A stretch of 64,000 nucleotides of DNA from Methylobacter luteus IMV-B-3098. Lineage in GTDB: Bacteria > Pseudomonadota > Gammaproteobacteria > Methylococcales > Methylomonadaceae. Each line of letters begins with the position of its first letter. Within the stretch, counting starts at the first letter, position 1. This document shows positions 36,207 to 44,975 of this stretch, piece after piece. The position numbers and the translations under genes are program-made. Where the stretch lies: contig NZ_KE386569.1 of assembly GCF_000427625.1 (NCBI RefSeq), positions 3,232,674 through 3,296,673 of the forward strand, read 5' to 3'. The notes beneath the pieces are model-generated. The model saw only the letters and a list, made by a program, of their open reading frames with translations, did not search any database and had not been told where the DNA came from.

Positions 36207-38843
36207 GTGCGCAATTTAACTAGAACTTTAGCGGTTGTATCGTTACTGGCACCAGCTAGTGCTCATCCGTTGGGGATTGGCGATATTAAATTGCACTCAG
36301 CCCTTAATCAGAATCTGAATGCTGAGATTCCCTTGGTTGTTTCGGCAGGCGAAAATGCTGCTGATATCAAAGTAAATTTGGCGCCACCTGACAAATTTGA
36401 CGAAGCGGGCGTGCCGTGGTCGTATTTCCTGTCGAAAATCAAGTTTGAACCGACTGTTGGCCCTAACGGTTCGGTTGTTATCAAGCTCAGTTCAAGAGAA
36501 GCATTAAAAGAACCCGTTCTGGATCTGCTGCTCGAAGTAAGCTGGCCTAAAGGCAATCTATACCGGGAATTTACCGTTCTGGTGGATCCTCCTGCCGCAT
36601 ATAGCCAAGCCACGATCCCTGTTTCTACCCGCGTCGAAAGCTACGAGCCTTACGAGCCGGAGCAGGAGCAGGATTTTACCCCTCAACGTCAACAGGCGCC
36701 GAGGCCGCAGGCAAGTCCCCGGCGTGCTGCGGGCGTTGAGAGAGGGTATGTCATTGTCAATAGAAATGACTCGCTCTGGAATGTGGCCAAGCGCGTGAAC
36801 AGTCATCGCGGTGTGTCTATGGAACAGATGATGATGGCAATGTATCAACAAAATCCTGATGCATTCTATAAACAGAATGTAAATGCTCTGATCGCCGGAA
36901 AGAAGCTGAAAATTCCGGAAAAAGAGGCCATTCTGAAATTATCCAAAAAAGAGGCATTGGCTGAATTCAATCAGCAAAAAGAGGCCTGGAAAAATCGCGC
37001 CGATGCGCCAGCTCCTGTCGAGAAGGTCGCTTCTGTTGAGAAGCCTGCACCTGTTGAAAAACCTGCACCTGTGGAGAAGGCTGCTTCTGTTGAGAAGCCA
37101 GCTCCTGTCGCGGCAGAAGTTGCTAAGGAAACCGCTGGCGATAATCACTTAAAACTGGTTGCGCCGACCGAGGCAACAGTGACTGAAAATGTGGCAATAG
37201 CTGCAAAGAGCGATCAACCCACAGCTGATAAGCCATCAACCGATGCACAGCAGACAAAGGTTGAAGCAGCGGCTGCTCCTGCAGGTACGGATGATGCGGG
37301 AGCTGCGGATGCGGCGACGCAACAAAGATTGGCGGAGCTTGAAAATAAGCTGGCTACAATGGAAAGACTGCTGGCTCTAAAAGATGAGCAGCTGGCCTCC
37401 TTGCAGAATCAGCCAGCCAGCCCGATTGCACAGCAACAGCCCGCGCAGCCACCAGCGGCCGCTGAGACGGCCAAAGCATCGCCTAAGCCTAATCCAGTTG
37501 CTCAAACGGAATCTGAGTCCGATGATTTATATTACCTGGGTGTCGGTGGCGCGGGTGCTGGCATTTTATCCTTGCTGGGCTGGCTATGGTGGCGCAAACG
37601 CAAGGCTGATGAGGAATTGAATGCGGAGAGTATGTTCGCGTCGTCCAGTTGGAGGAACAGAACGGAGGCTGTTGAAAATCTCGCTGTGCCGGTTGTTGAC
37701 GAAAGCACGTCCTATAATGTCGGCACAGTCGGCGAAAGTTCTTTCTTAAGTGAATTTACCCCTAGCGATTTTGGAGCATTCGACACAGATCAGAGTGAAA
37801 TTGATCCGATTTCCGAAGCCGATGTTTATCTGGCCTATGGCAGATACCAACAAGCGGAAGAGCTCATGCGGCATGCTATTAAAGATCAGCCGGACCGTGA
37901 TGAATGCATGCTGAAATTGCTGGAAATTTTCTACGCTAATGAAAACAAACAGGCTTTTGAGACTTATGCCGGTGAATTAGCCGCGGCAGGCAAAAAAGAC
38001 GAGCCTGATTTCTGGGCAAAAGTTGTTGAGATGGGTAGTGAAATCTGTCCTGATTCCGCGCTATTTTCTTCCGAATCTGCTTCAAATGAAAGCACAGCCG
38101 TTGAAAAAAATAGTCATGTCGATTTAACACATGATGACAATACTGTCGTGGAAGCGGACAATGCTGGTGCGATGGATTTTGACACGTTTGCGTTTGAGTC
38201 AGCATCAGCCCAGGAAGCTGCCGAGCCGGAAGAAAACGTATCGAACTTTGATATAGCGGCTTTTGAAGCCTCCTCTGATCAGGAAATGGCCGAGCCCAAG
38301 GATGCTGTACTGGATTTTGATTTGGTCGCTTACGAAACATCGTCGGATCAGAAAGCGGAAGAACCCAAGGATGCTGTACTGGATTTTGATTTGACCGCTT
38401 TTGAAACATCGTCGGATCAGAAAACGGAAGACCTCAAGGATTCCAGGTCTGATTTTGACATGATCGCTTTTGAAGTTGAAGACGATCAGAAGAATAATGA
38501 CAGTCTTGAATTTGATCTAAGCGCTTTGGACGATGCGACGGGAAATTTTGAAGATTTTGACCTTTCTGCCAGTAATTTATCAGGTTCGGACAAAGAGGCC
38601 TTTAGTGATGAATTTGAGTTTAATTTCGATCTGGACATACCCTCCTCAGAAGAGCGGGAGGCCGACGCTGGTGTCTCTGATCTGATGGATATGGATGAAT
38701 GGGAAACGAAGTTGGATCTGGCAAAAGCTTATATTGATATGGGCGATGCCGAGGCAGCCAAGGATATTGCCGATGAAGTATACGAAAAAGGCTCATCGGA
38801 GCAGAGGAAAGTGGCCTTGGAATTACTTGATGAACTGAAGTAA
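36207..38843 (+). CDS. fimV: FimV-type pole/pilus assembly protein
   Basis: 878 residues from the GTG at 36207, which has GGAGGAGG seven bases upstream; a GTG nine codons earlier lacks this. A short signal-like stretch (NLTRTLAVVSLLAPASA) is followed by the FimV N-terminal domain (HPLGIGDIKLHSALNQNLNAEIPL), a LysM-like peptidoglycan-binding part near residue 175-225 (GYVIVNRNDSLWNVAKRVN), Lys/Pro/Val repeats, a coiled coil, one membrane helix (LYYLGVGGAGAGILSLLGWLWWRKR) and a long acidic cytoplasmic part. The last ~50 residues form the FimV C-terminal TPR motif (WETKLDLAKAYIDMGDAEAAKDIADEV). FimV organises type IV pili and cell poles in Pseudomonas. truA, its usual next gene, is missing. Confidence 0.92.
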   Translation: MRNLTRTLAVVSLLAPASAHPLGIGDIKLHSALNQNLNAEIPLVVSAGENAADIKVNLAPPDKFDEAGVPWSYFLSKIKFEPTVGPNGSVVIKLSSREALKEPVLDLLLEVSWPKGNLYREFTVLVDPPAAYSQATIPVSTRVESYEPYEPEQEQDFTPQRQQAPRPQASPRRAAGVERGYVIVNRNDSLWNVAKRVNSHRGVSMEQMMMAMYQQNPDAFYKQNVNALIAGKKLKIPEKEAILKLSKKEALAEFNQQKEAWKNRADAPAPVEKVASVEKPAPVEKPAPVEKAASVEKPAPVAAEVAKETAGDNHLKLVAPTEATVTENVAIAAKSDQPTADKPSTDAQQTKVEAAAAPAGTDDAGAADAATQQRLAELENKLATMERLLALKDEQLASLQNQPASPIAQQQPAQPPAAAETAKASPKPNPVAQTESESDDLYYLGVGGAGAGILSLLGWLWWRKRKADEELNAESMFASSSWRNRTEAVENLAVPVVDESTSYNVGTVGESSFLSEFTPSDFGAFDTDQSEIDPISEADVYLAYGRYQQAEELMRHAIKDQPDRDECMLKLLEIFYANENKQAFETYAGELAAAGKKDEPDFWAKVVEMGSEICPDSALFSSESASNESTAVEKNSHVDLTHDDNTVVEADNAGAMDFDTFAFESASAQEAAEPEENVSNFDIAAFEASSDQEMAEPKDAVLDFDLVAYETSSDQKAEEPKDAVLDFDLTAFETSSDQKTEDLKDSRSDFDMIAFEVEDDQKNNDSLEFDLSALDDATGNFEDFDLSASNLSGSDKEAFSDEFEFNFDLDIPSSEEREADAGVSDLMDMDEWETKLDLAKAYIDMGDAEAAKDIADEVYEKGSSEQRKVALELLDELK
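38295..38500 (+). repeat. 69-base in-frame repeats in fimV
   Basis: Three to four units of 69 bases (23 codons) repeat the pattern PKDAVLDFDL-x-A-(Y/F)-ETSSDQK. Copies starting at 38295 and 38364 are nearly identical at DNA level; a third at about 38433 and an earlier one near 38226 are more diverged. This indicates recent expansion within the acidic cytoplasmic region. Confidence 0.85.
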
Positions 38844-38863
38844 CCAACTATCCAACTCTTTCA

Positions 38864-38896
38864 CAATAAAAAAGCCCGCGAAGGGCTTTTTTATTG
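38864..38896. terminator. bidirectional terminator between fimV and HPt gene
   Basis: Arms 38864-38877 and 38883-38896 are perfectly complementary over 14 bp, with a GC core (AGCCC/GGGCT), A-run on one side, T-run on the other and a five-base loop. It serves fimV on the plus strand and, read on the other strand, contains the stop codon of the converging HPt gene. Confidence 0.93.
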
Positions 38897-39268
38897 TCCT
38901 GAATTATCAGCAAGATCGGCGAGTATAGCGGTTTGGTAGCGGGTAAAGTTCAGAATACATTGTTGCAATATCAGAAAGTGCTGATTAGCTGCCTTGTAGT
39001 CATGATTCAATAAGCTGCTCTCCAAGGCGCATGCCGGTTTCTGTATATCGGTCAGGCCGCAAAAGCTTACCGATCCATGCAATTTATGGGTGATTTGCTG
39101 GGCAAGTGTGTATTGCCGGCTTTCCAGTGCATCCTTGATAGTATCAATTTGCTCAGGAAGCTCTTCAAAAAGCTTCTTAAAAATGGTTAAAGTAAGCGGG
39201 CGATTGCCGCGCGTCTTGTCTAGCAGGATCTCAATGTAATTAGTGGCGTGCTTTGTCGGTAAAGTCAT
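38891..39268 (-). CDS. stand-alone HPt domain protein
   Basis: 125 residues, all in one histidine phosphotransfer domain. The phospho-accepting histidine is in AQQITHKLHGSVSFCG, the common HKLxGS motif, within a four-helix pattern. HPt proteins pass phosphate between hybrid kinases and response regulators. No kinase or regulator gene lies beside it, so its partners are encoded elsewhere. In related bacteria similar small HPt proteins work with BarA/GacS-type hybrid kinases; that is inference. The gene's stop lies inside the shared terminator. Confidence 0.85.
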   Translation of the reverse strand: MTLPTKHATNYIEILLDKTRGNRPLTLTIFKKLFEELPEQIDTIKDALESRQYTLAQQITHKLHGSVSFCGLTDIQKPACALESSLLNHDYKAANQHFLILQQCILNFTRYQTAILADLADNSGQ

Positions 39269-40274
39269 AATGGATTTGGACGGATTAGATTAAAAATAAG
39301 GCGGCGGTTTTCTGACGCTAAGCATCTCTTAAATTCCCGATTTCTTATAGCTATGATTGTCTTTGAATGAGCGCTGATCACTATTTCAGCCTGTTTTTAA
39401 ATTAAGCAATCACGTTTTTAACTTTTCTATCATATTTTTTTAATACGGATTTTTCGATGCTCAAATATCTCTTTACAGGATTATTTGTCAGCGTTATCGC
39501 CAGTAGTTGCCAGCGAGTAATTAAGCATAGGTTATGTTTTGTTTCTATCGATTTTGTTCTGTCATAGGCTGTAAATTGCTTGTTGATGTAAAAAAGCAAA
39601 TGTTTTAACGGGCTCAAATTGAACAAAAACAGCGGGCAAGGGAATCATTCAAAACACCGATATTCATTATTGCTGCTGCGTTTATTTTATTAACATGCTG
39701 AGAGCGAAGCAGCTACTATCTTTTTCATGAAAGGAATTTTAGCTGAAGGTTGAAAAATGAGCAGGCAGTTTTCGATGTTATTTCTGGCTGAAGGCAAAGA
39801 ATCCATTACAGCCTGAAAAAGCATGAGCCGATACTGTACTAAAGAAGATGGCAGGGAAGAGCCAGAACAAGGAGGTCTTTTTTATCTGACTCATCATGCA
39901 ATAGTCTGACTACGGTCGACCCTCCTTGTTATTGCGTTAACTTGGCTGGCGGAGGGGGCATCTGAAGCTTGAGCGCGAGTATAATATCCTGGTGAATACC
40001 GTGCACGGCAATATCCACGATATTGCCGGATTATGCGCTGCCGCGTTGAGCGTAGATAGCCATATATTGACCAAATGATATGCAGTTAATCGATGTATTG
40101 GATCAACTGCTGATCCTCAGCAAAGCGGTCAGACGGGTGTTCTTATAGCGGAGTCTTGCCATAAGGTGCGCTGTGGCGCCAGTGTGAATGAATTAATCAG
40201 AGACCGCGGCTTGAGCCATGATGAGGCAGTTTTACTGATATGCCTGCATGGCTCTGATGTAATAGGTATCGAGA
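39269..40274. other. one-kilobase gene-poor region
   Basis: A region of mixed composition with many stops in all frames. Short frames at 39402-39626 (minus) and 40166-40426 (plus) lack ribosome sites and recognisable family. Part of it, about 39960-40270, can be read as broken protein-like sequence across frames, so this may be a decayed gene. In Pseudomonas truA would follow fimV, so the region may mark a rearrangement. Confidence 0.5.
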
Positions 40275-40847
40275 CTAAATCGTACCGGGATAGGGCGATT
40301 GTTTGTCTGGAGGACTGGATTTTTCCAATTGGCGCCCGAATTCATCCAGTTGCTTTTTCAGTTCCTGGCCGAAGGACTCAATTTGCTTTTCAATTAATGG
40401 AAGCTGTTGTTCCAGTTGTTTATTGAAGATATCGCCAAGAGACTTCAGGCTTCTGATAATACCGTTGAGCGGCTGACTCGAAATATTAAGCAAAGTTTGC
40501 CGGTAGTCAACAAGCCAGTGATCGTGCTCTTTTGCCAAGACAGTGTTAAAGGATAAGGTTTTTCCGGCTTCTTCGTTAGTTGTCAGTGTGATGATGGTTT
40601 CTACCGATGCAGCAGGGTCATTGATGACAATTTGGCCGGTTTCCACTGATGCGTTCTCGAGATTCGGCTCTTTTTTGACTAGGTCACGGCTTGCCGGCGT
40701 GGCATAGGCTTTGGCTATTTCAAGCTTGTCTTCTATTAATGCTTCCCAGAATGCTGCCGTTACCTCATCGGGCGTTTTTGCGGTCTGGCATCCTGTAAGC
40801 ATAAATAACAAAACAAAAAGTCCGGCTAGACAAGCCGGACTTTTCAC
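40275..40847 (-). CDS. lipoprotein with NTF2-like fold
   Basis: About 190 residues from the GTG at 40847, giving KSPACLAGLFVLLFMLTGC: a lipoprotein signal with lipobox LTGC. An in-frame GTG at 40901 is also possible and would overlap the yccA end. The mature part starts QTAKTPDEVTAAFWEALIEDKLEIAKAYATP, resembling DUF4878/NTF2-like lipoproteins, then a C-terminal amphipathic helix region rich in Gln, Leu and Lys (FNKQLEQQLPLIEKQIESFGQEL) that probably forms a coiled coil. It is likely to be anchored in the membrane facing the periplasm. The function is unknown. The signal-peptide codons overlap the terminator hairpin of yccA. Confidence 0.7.
   Translation of the reverse strand: MKSPACLAGLFVLLFMLTGCQTAKTPDEVTAAFWEALIEDKLEIAKAYATPASRDLVKKEPNLENASVETGQIVINDPAASVETIITLTTNEEAGKTLSFNTVLAKEHDHWLVDYRQTLLNISSQPLNGIIRSLKSLGDIFNKQLEQQLPLIEKQIESFGQELKKQLDEFGRQLEKSSPPDKQSPYPGTI
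40816..40844 (-). terminator. terminator of yccA gene embedded in lipoprotein signal-peptide codons
   Basis: Arms 40816-40827 and 40833-40844 (AAAAGTCCGGCT / AGCCGGACTTTT) pair over 12 bp with a five-base loop. On the minus strand the stem is followed by TTTTTGTTTTG, a good T run, about 35 bases after the yccA stop. Confidence 0.8.
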
Positions 40848-40878
40848 AGTGCATGGGATAAAAATGGAAAAAAACTGT

Positions 40879-41547
40879 TTAGTCGTCGCCACTGAAGACA
40901 CCCAGCAATTGCAACAAGCTCAGGAACAGATTGTAAATAGAAACGTACAGCGATACGGTGGCCGAAATATAGTTGGTTTCGCCGCCGTGTATGATGGCGC
41001 TGGTTTGAAACAGGATCATGCCGGACATCAGCAGGATAAACATCGCCGATACGGCAAGAGATAGGCCAGGCATGGAGAAGAGCGCTGCGCCGATACCGGC
41101 CAGAAACGCTACGAGTATGCCGACCATCAGGAATCCACCCAGGAAGCTGAAATCCTTGCGCGTGGTCAATGCATAACCCGAAAGACCGAGAAAGATAACG
41201 CCGGTACCGCCTAATGCGGTCATGATCAATTCATGGCCGTTGCTGAAAGCATGAAGGTACATGTTCAAAATAGGGCCCAGCGTTAAGCCCATGAAGCCGG
41301 TTAATGCAAAGACAAAAACCAGACCCAGACCGCTGTTTCTGAATTTTTCAGTCAGGAACAACAGGCCGAAATAGCCCACTAAAGTGATGATCATGCCGGG
41401 GTGCGGCAAATTCATAAACATGGACACACCGGCAGTCAGTGCACTGAAAAGCAATGTCATCGACAGTAGAAGATAGGTGTTTTTCAGCATTTTATTGGTC
41501 GCCAGAATACTGGCTTCCGGACGAGAAACAGCGGTATTTAATCTCAT
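40879..41547 (-). CDS. Bax inhibitor-1/YccA family membrane protein
   Basis: 222 residues from the ATG at 41547, which has GAGGAA upstream; the frame is open six codons further to a TTG. About seven membrane helices start at NTYLLLSMTLLFSALTAGVSM. The family marker FALTGFMGLTLGPI and a C-terminal pair of helices ending with SLYVSIYNLFLSLLQLLG are seen. E. coli YccA interacts with the membrane protease FtsH and can protect SecY; BI-1 relatives conduct calcium. Which role applies here is not known. Confidence 0.92.
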   Translation of the reverse strand: MRLNTAVSRPEASILATNKMLKNTYLLLSMTLLFSALTAGVSMFMNLPHPGMIITLVGYFGLLFLTEKFRNSGLGLVFVFALTGFMGLTLGPILNMYLHAFSNGHELIMTALGGTGVIFLGLSGYALTTRKDFSFLGGFLMVGILVAFLAGIGAALFSMPGLSLAVSAMFILLMSGMILFQTSAIIHGGETNYISATVSLYVSIYNLFLSLLQLLGVFSGDD

Positions 41548-41677
41548 TTTATTCAGATTCCTCAAACAAAGGGTTAACGAAACAGAAAGACCTTTAAATC
41601 TTACAAGAGTTTCGCGATATTGGTAACAAAAATTGAGTTAAGATAACAAGTTATAAGCGTAGTAATTTTAGAGTTAA

Positions 41678-42076
41678 ATGATGACAGAAATTATACAGAA
41701 AACTCCCTATGAGCTTATCGGTGGTGAAAAAGCACTATTAAGTTTAGTCGATCGTTTTTATTTTTTCATGGATACTTTGCCGGAAGCAGCAGGTATTAGG
41801 GCTATGCATGCAAAGAGTCTGTCAGGAGCCCGCGATAAGTTGTTCAAGTTTCTATCGGGGTGGCTGGGCGGTCCCGATTTGTTTATTCAGCAGTATGGGC
41901 ATCCGCGTTTGCGGCAGCGGCATTTTCCTTTTGCCATAGGCCCTTCTGAAAGGGATCAATGGATGTTGTGTATGAATAAGGCTTTAAACGAAATGCCCAT
42001 GGACGCTGATTTCAGAGACAATTTAAGCCAGGTTTTACAGCAATTGGCCACGCATATGATTAATCAGGATGATTAA
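41678..42076 (+). CDS. group II truncated haemoglobin
   Basis: 132 residues of the 2-over-2 globin fold, group II (trHbO). The pattern PYELIGGEKALLSLVDRFYFFMD is the usual start; FLSGWLGGPDLFIQQYGHPRLRQRHFPFAIG contains the tryptophan and the proximal-histidine region (RHFPF); the WMLCMNKAL helix has the G8 tryptophan of groups II and III. It may bind oxygen or nitric oxide. No reductase gene is near. Together with hemerythrin and protoglobin genes, the window has three oxygen-binding folds. Confidence 0.92.
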   Translation: MMTEIIQKTPYELIGGEKALLSLVDRFYFFMDTLPEAAGIRAMHAKSLSGARDKLFKFLSGWLGGPDLFIQQYGHPRLRQRHFPFAIGPSERDQWMLCMNKALNEMPMDADFRDNLSQVLQQLATHMINQDD

Positions 42077-42315
42077 AGTTAACTGATAAATGCAGTTCGC
42101 ACAAGGGGTTATGCCCATGGCCTTATCTGAATAACTATTTGTTTGATAAAAACAAATGTAGTGAAGATGCACCGCTGCGTATCAGCCAGTGGCAAAGCCG
42201 ATATAGATGGCAAAAGACTTGCCGGCTCAGGAAAAATTACAATGTGGCAATGATTTTTTAATCAGAATGTGGCGTTCGTCGATGATATGATACATTGATT
42301 GTTGATGATTAATGG

Positions 42316-42618
42316 ATGACACTGGTCGAATTTCTGGCGATCGATGCTGGTGATTGCGAAGACTATTTTATCGCCCTATACTTCATGCTGAAAGGGTTCG
42401 GTATTGATGAGGATAAAATGTGTATCACCCATGTAAAAGCGCATAAGTCGAGTCAGGCGCATAGGGTGCTGAGCTATTTTGCCATGCCCATAGTCGTGTT
42501 CAGCGGTATTTGGTAATTTGATTTCGATGATTAAACCGTCAACAAAAAGAGCAGATTTACTGCCTGTCTACAGTTTTAACAGTCCTGGCTATCGCTGGCT
42601 AAATCCGGTGCGTTGGTA
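42316..42618 (+). pseudogene. decayed LapG-type transglutaminase-like cysteine protease fragment
   Basis: The first piece (42316-42516) reads VEFLAIDAGDCEDYFIALYFMLKGFGIDEDKMCITHVKA and SQAHRVLSYFA, matching the middle of the BTLCP family, with the DCED and AH active-site blocks. After a frame change at about 42510 a second piece reads GNLISMIKPSTKRADLLPVYSFN, the family's C-terminal end, and stops at 42618. The N-terminal part and the catalytic Cys region are missing and the joint between the pieces lost several residues. LapG cleaves the adhesin LapA in biofilm dispersal; this copy is broken. Confidence 0.82.
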
Positions 42619-42798
42619 AGCGTGTTAGCGGTTCAGAGCGGTCAGATTCTTGAACCGGGCTTAGATAAAGAATAACTTGCTGTAATTTAGAGAACTATTA
42701 TTTTTAATCTACCTTTTTCTTATCACATTCGTCACAGCCAGCGCGCGACCCGAGTACGCATCGTTGTAACGCCCGGCAAGGTTGAAGTCGTCGCGCCT

Positions 42799-43419
42799 GT
42801 GAAAGCCTCTCCACTGCGCATTGAACAATTTGTTCTGGAAAAGCAGCAGTGGATTATGCAGACCCTGGCAAACATGGAAGCTAAAAGCCATCTGTATGGT
42901 CGCCGCATGCCGTCTGATTATAAGCATGGCGTCGATGTCCCTTTTCAAGGGAAACAGTATCAATTGGCGGTCAGGCCTTCAACATTAAAAAGAGTCAAAA
43001 TAGAGTTTTCAGATGCATTCGTTGCCCATGTCCCTGATGCATTGGTTGCTAGAGAACATGGTGATGACATCAGAAAAGCCTTGATACGCTGGATGAAGAC
43101 GACATCAAAACTGCATGTGGAACAATTCGTTAATATTCATGCCGATAAAAGGCAGTTGTTTCCGCGGTCCATCAAAATCAAGACTCAAAAGAGCCGCTGG
43201 GGCAGTTGCGGCATTTATAACGATATCAATATCAATTGGGTATTAATCATGGCGCCGCCCGAAGTGCTGGAATATGTTGTTGTTCACGAACTGTGTCATA
43301 TTCAGGTTAAAAATCACTCCCGACATTTCTGGGCATTGGTAGCCGAACATTTGCCAAGCTATCAGCAACAGAGGCATTGGCTGAAAAAGCATGGTAGCCA
43401 TCTGATGATGGGCTTGTAG
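42799..43419 (+). CDS. YgjP-type zinc metallopeptidase (DUF45/M48-like)
   Basis: 206 residues from the GTG at 42799. The HELCHIQVKNHSRHFW block is a zinc-binding HExxH with a third ligand, and SRWGSC before it is the second family signature. YgjP/WSS1-like proteins are putative proteases. Homology extends upstream of the GTG in the same frame (YHIRHSQRATRVRIVVTPGKVEVVAP, to about 42721), but no ATG, GTG or TTG exists there before the stop codon at 42688. Either an ATT near 42697-42700 is used, or the first ~30 codons have lost their start. Confidence 0.8.
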   Translation: MKASPLRIEQFVLEKQQWIMQTLANMEAKSHLYGRRMPSDYKHGVDVPFQGKQYQLAVRPSTLKRVKIEFSDAFVAHVPDALVAREHGDDIRKALIRWMKTTSKLHVEQFVNIHADKRQLFPRSIKIKTQKSRWGSCGIYNDININWVLIMAPPEVLEYVVVHELCHIQVKNHSRHFWALVAEHLPSYQQQRHWLKKHGSHLMMGL

Positions 43420-43538
43420 CGCCCAAATGAAAGTATTCTTGAGATAAAGATGCTAATAGCGCAACCGGTTGCAATTACTAAGTAATTTGATAAGCGAGGG
43501 TGACAATATTTTAGTTTTCAAGTGTCTTATTAATTAAT

Positions 43539-44915
43539 ATGAGCAAGAAAAACAAAACGGCATTCGTTTGCGATCAATGTGGAGCGGATTTTCCTCGTTG
43601 GGCAGGGCAATGCACGAGCTGCGGAGCCTGGAATACGATTAAAGAAGTCAGGCTAGGCTCAGCAGTGTCTGATCGCCACAGCCGCACGGCGGGCTATGCC
43701 GGCAGTCGGTCAGAAGTTAAATTGTTGTCCGACATCAATCTTTCGCAAGCCGAGCGGATTTCCACGCGGATTTCAGAATTTGATCGCGTACTAGGCGGCG
43801 GCATTGTCAGAGGCAGCGTGGTCTTGATTGGTGGTGCGCCGGGCGCCGGCAAGAGCACTATCTTGCTACAAGCCATTGCCAATATTGCTGAGAATGGCAT
43901 TAGCGTGCTTTATGTCTCCGGCGAGGAATCACTGCAACAGATCGCCGAGAGAGCACACAGGCTCAAACTGCCAGTCGATAACATCATGATGCTGGCCGAA
44001 ACTTCGGTTCAGAGTATCTGCGATGTATTGGACGAAGTGCATCCGCAAATTTTGGTGATTGATTCGATTCAGGTCATGCACACGCTGGATACGGATTCAG
44101 CACCCGGATCGGTCTCTCAGGTCCGGGAATCGGCCAGCTACCTGACTCAATACGCCAAAAAACACAATGTCTCCATTTTCATGGTCGGTCATGTGACCAA
44201 GGATCAGTCGCTGGCAGGTCCTATGACATTGAGCCACATTGTCGATACGCAGGTGATTCTGGCTTCGACGGATGATGCCCGGTTCAGGGTTTTGAGGGCC
44301 GATAAAAACCGGTTTGGCAGTGTCGGTGAGCTGGGTTTTTTTGCCATGGACAGTTCGGGGCTTAAAGAAGTCAAGAATCCGTCGGCCATGTTTTTGAACC
44401 GTGCCGAAAAACCGTCTTCAGGCAGTGTCGTAACCGTGCTCTGGGAAGGTACACGGCCTTTGCTGGTGGAAATTCAGGCATTGGTTATTGAATGCCAATA
44501 TGGTAATCCGCGGCGTCTGGCCGTCGGCTTCGACCAGAATCGTCTTGCCATGCTGCTGGCGGTGCTGGCGCGGCACGGCGGCATTTTAACAGGCAATGAT
44601 GAGATTTATGCCAATGTGGTCGGCGGTATCAAGGTCACGGAAACAAGCTCTGATTTGGCTATTGTCGTGGGGATCGTATCCAGTCTTAGGGATAAGGTGA
44701 TTCCGCATGATGCATTCTTTTTTGGCGAGATTGGCCTTAATGGCGAGATCAGGCCGGTCGCTAACGGACATGCGCGTCTTAATGACGCGGCAAAACATGG
44801 CTTCAAAAAGGCAGTTATCCCGAAAGCCAATGCGCCGAGAAAACCGATTGAAGGACTGGAAATCCATGCCGTTTCCCATCTTTCCGAAGCACTGGAAATT
44901 TTTTCAGATCTTTAA
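43539..44915 (+). CDS. radA: DNA repair protein RadA
   Basis: 458 residues, the normal size. RadA is a RecA-like helicase that helps branch migration in recombination. It opens with a C4 zinc finger CDQCGADFPRWAGQCTSCGAW; the P-loop is GAPGAGKST; the family's KNRFG motif is in RADKNRFGSV; and a Lon-like C-terminal domain follows (DLAIVVGIVSSLRDK, FFGEIGLNGEIRPV). All key residues are present. No operon partner is evident. Confidence 0.97.
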   Translation: MSKKNKTAFVCDQCGADFPRWAGQCTSCGAWNTIKEVRLGSAVSDRHSRTAGYAGSRSEVKLLSDINLSQAERISTRISEFDRVLGGGIVRGSVVLIGGAPGAGKSTILLQAIANIAENGISVLYVSGEESLQQIAERAHRLKLPVDNIMMLAETSVQSICDVLDEVHPQILVIDSIQVMHTLDTDSAPGSVSQVRESASYLTQYAKKHNVSIFMVGHVTKDQSLAGPMTLSHIVDTQVILASTDDARFRVLRADKNRFGSVGELGFFAMDSSGLKEVKNPSAMFLNRAEKPSSGSVVTVLWEGTRPLLVEIQALVIECQYGNPRRLAVGFDQNRLAMLLAVLARHGGILTGNDEIYANVVGGIKVTETSSDLAIVVGIVSSLRDKVIPHDAFFFGEIGLNGEIRPVANGHARLNDAAKHGFKKAVIPKANAPRKPIEGLEIHAVSHLSEALEIFSDL

Positions 44916-44975
44916 AGGAGGGAAATAGGCGGATAGTGGTGTTTGTTGCTTTGTGCTACTCAGTCTACCGGCTCA

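Noticed and set aside
39402-39626. 74-codon minus-strand frame in the gene-poor region
   Set aside because: AT-rich, no ribosome site and no recognisable family.
40166-40426. 86-codon plus-strand frame
   Set aside because: Overlaps the end of the lipoprotein gene and has no start signal.
41600-41677. FNR box before the truncated haemoglobin gene
   Set aside because: TTGAGTTAAGATAA has a poor second half site.
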